Source of the DNA: Flavobacterium hercynium | GTDB lineage: Bacteria > Bacteroidota > Bacteroidia > Flavobacteriales > Flavobacteriaceae | Direction: 5' to 3' | DNA: 64,000 nt | Assembly: GCF_002217285.1 (NCBI RefSeq) | Contig: NZ_MUGW01000008.1 | Coordinates: 1 to 64,000 of the forward strand | Shown here: positions 63,304-64,000 of the stretch, piece by piece | Layout: every line of letters starts with the position of its first letter | How positions within the stretch are numbered: the first letter of the stretch is position 1 | The notes under the pieces: model-generated | What the model saw: only the letters and a program-made list of their open reading frames with translations | The model's database searches: none | What the model was told of the DNA's origin: nothing | Position numbers and translations under genes: made by a program

Positions 63304-64000
63304 ATGCAAAAGATAATTTCGTATCCCATATCCGTAATTTACTATTTATGTTTTAGTCTTTGTTTATTGGTTTTTCATCCAATACAATGGATTTGCTTAA
63401 ATGTTTTTGGTTATCAGGCTCATAAAAAAAGTGTTGATTATTTAAATTTCTTTCTGTTAAGATGTACTAATTTGGTAGGAACCAGATATACAATAGAAAA
63501 CAGAGAAACGATCCCAACAGGAGTTCCTATCATTTTTGTGTGCAATCACCAAAGTATGTATGATATCATAGCGATGATTTGGTACTTTAGACGTTTTCAT
63601 TGTAAATTTGTAAGTAAGAAAGAGTTAGGTAGCGGAATCCCAAGTGTGTCTTATAATTTACGTCACGGAGGTTCAGTGTTAATAGACCGAAAAGACCCTA
63701 AACAAGCCATTCCTGTTATTAAAGGCTTGTCTGAATATATAGAAAAAAATACAAGATCTGCAGTAATTTTTCCGGAAGGAACCAGAAGTAAAACCGGAAA
63801 ACCAAAAGAATTTGCACAAAGTGGTTTAAAAATCCTGTGTAAATATGCGCCTTCAGCGTATGTGGTACCAGTGAGTATCAACAATTCATGGAAGATGGTA
63901 AAATTTGGTTTTTTTCCAGTTGGTTTAGGAAATCATCTTACCTTTACAGCACATAAAGCTATGGCTGTGAAAGATTATGATATAGCCGAATTATTGGCTT
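63304..64000 (+). CDS. 1-acyl-sn-glycerol-3-phosphate acyltransferase, cut by window end
   Basis: An open frame from ATG 63304 (MQKIISYPISVIYYLCFSLC) runs without stop to the window edge, 232 codons. It is a PlsC-family membrane enzyme: two hydrophobic helices at the N-terminus, the HX4D motif in CNHQSMYDIIAM (His about residue 83), the region KFVSKKELGSGIPSVSYNLRHGG, and the glycerol-phosphate motif FPEGTRSKTGKPKEF, then PVSINNSWKM. Compared with the member at 8880 it carries the standard FPEGTRS form, so it may be the main lysophosphatidate acyltransferase. The C-terminus is missing. It is divergent from rnpA. Confidence 0.92.
   Translation, partial: MQKIISYPISVIYYLCFSLCLLVFHPIQWICLNVFGYQAHKKSVDYLNFFLLRCTNLVGTRYTIENRETIPTGVPIIFVCNHQSMYDIIAMIWYFRRFHCKFVSKKELGSGIPSVSYNLRHGGSVLIDRKDPKQAIPVIKGLSEYIEKNTRSAVIFPEGTRSKTGKPKEFAQSGLKILCKYAPSAYVVPVSINNSWKMVKFGFFPVGLGNHLTFTAHKAMAVKDYDIAELLA

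Noticed and set aside
1..64000. tRNA, rRNA, tmRNA, riboswitch or insertion sequence
   Set aside because: I looked for tRNA arms, T-boxes, common riboswitch cores and transposase motifs and saw none I could support; small structured RNAs may still have been missed.

Overview
The window is a 64 kb piece of an AT-rich Bacteroidota chromosome, most likely a Flavobacterium close to F. johnsoniae. Support: the complete sprC-sprD-sprB-sprF gliding-motility operon, TTG(n17-20)TAnnTTTG promoters without Shine-Dalgarno sequences, Bacteroidota-type genes (HU-CCDC81/SPOR, DUF4837, PorP/SprF, T9SS type B C-terminal domain) and flavobacterial forms of RecA, HolB, Pgk and RnpA. Two copies of the parS sequence lie at the left edge, which suggests the window is fairly close to the replication origin.

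Layout. 1-13.3 kb: housekeeping genes (methyltransferase, OmpH/Skp-like lipoprotein, PIF1-like helicase, SPOR protein, dprA, trpS, plsC, recA, acyl-CoA thioesterase, DoxX, holB), many separated by clear hairpin terminators. 13.65-44.4 kb: a seven-gene operon read rightwards from one good promoter to one very long terminator. It holds three small secreted proteins, SprC, SprD (PorP-like barrel, TolA-like Ala/Lys repeats, SPOR-like end), the 7006-residue adhesin SprB, and its partner SprF. SprB alone takes one third of the window. 44.5-50 kb: pgk, a LysM lytic transglycosylase, DUF4837 and DUF1579 lipoproteins, an ElaA-type acetyltransferase. 50-60 kb, leftward: two paralogous VgrG cassettes. 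Each VgrG carries a C-terminal zinc metallopeptidase (HExxHxxGxxH plus a Met-turn) and is followed at once by one or three related secreted proteins that look like cognate immunity proteins. 60-64 kb: a leftward block read rnpA, DUF4349, ctp, then the start of a second plsC cut by the window edge.

Most notable: (i) the VgrG-metallopeptidase cassettes, whose candidate immunity proteins seem to carry a PepSY-like domain and have a mosaic, swappable central segment; (ii) a hierarchical repeat in SprB, in which about seven modules form a 575-622 residue superunit repeated seven times; (iii) the SPOR-like end of SprD; (iv) three genes whose promoter -7 box lies five or six bases before the start codon, predicting leaderless mRNAs; (v) the parS pair. 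All functional statements rest on reading motifs by eye; no search was run.
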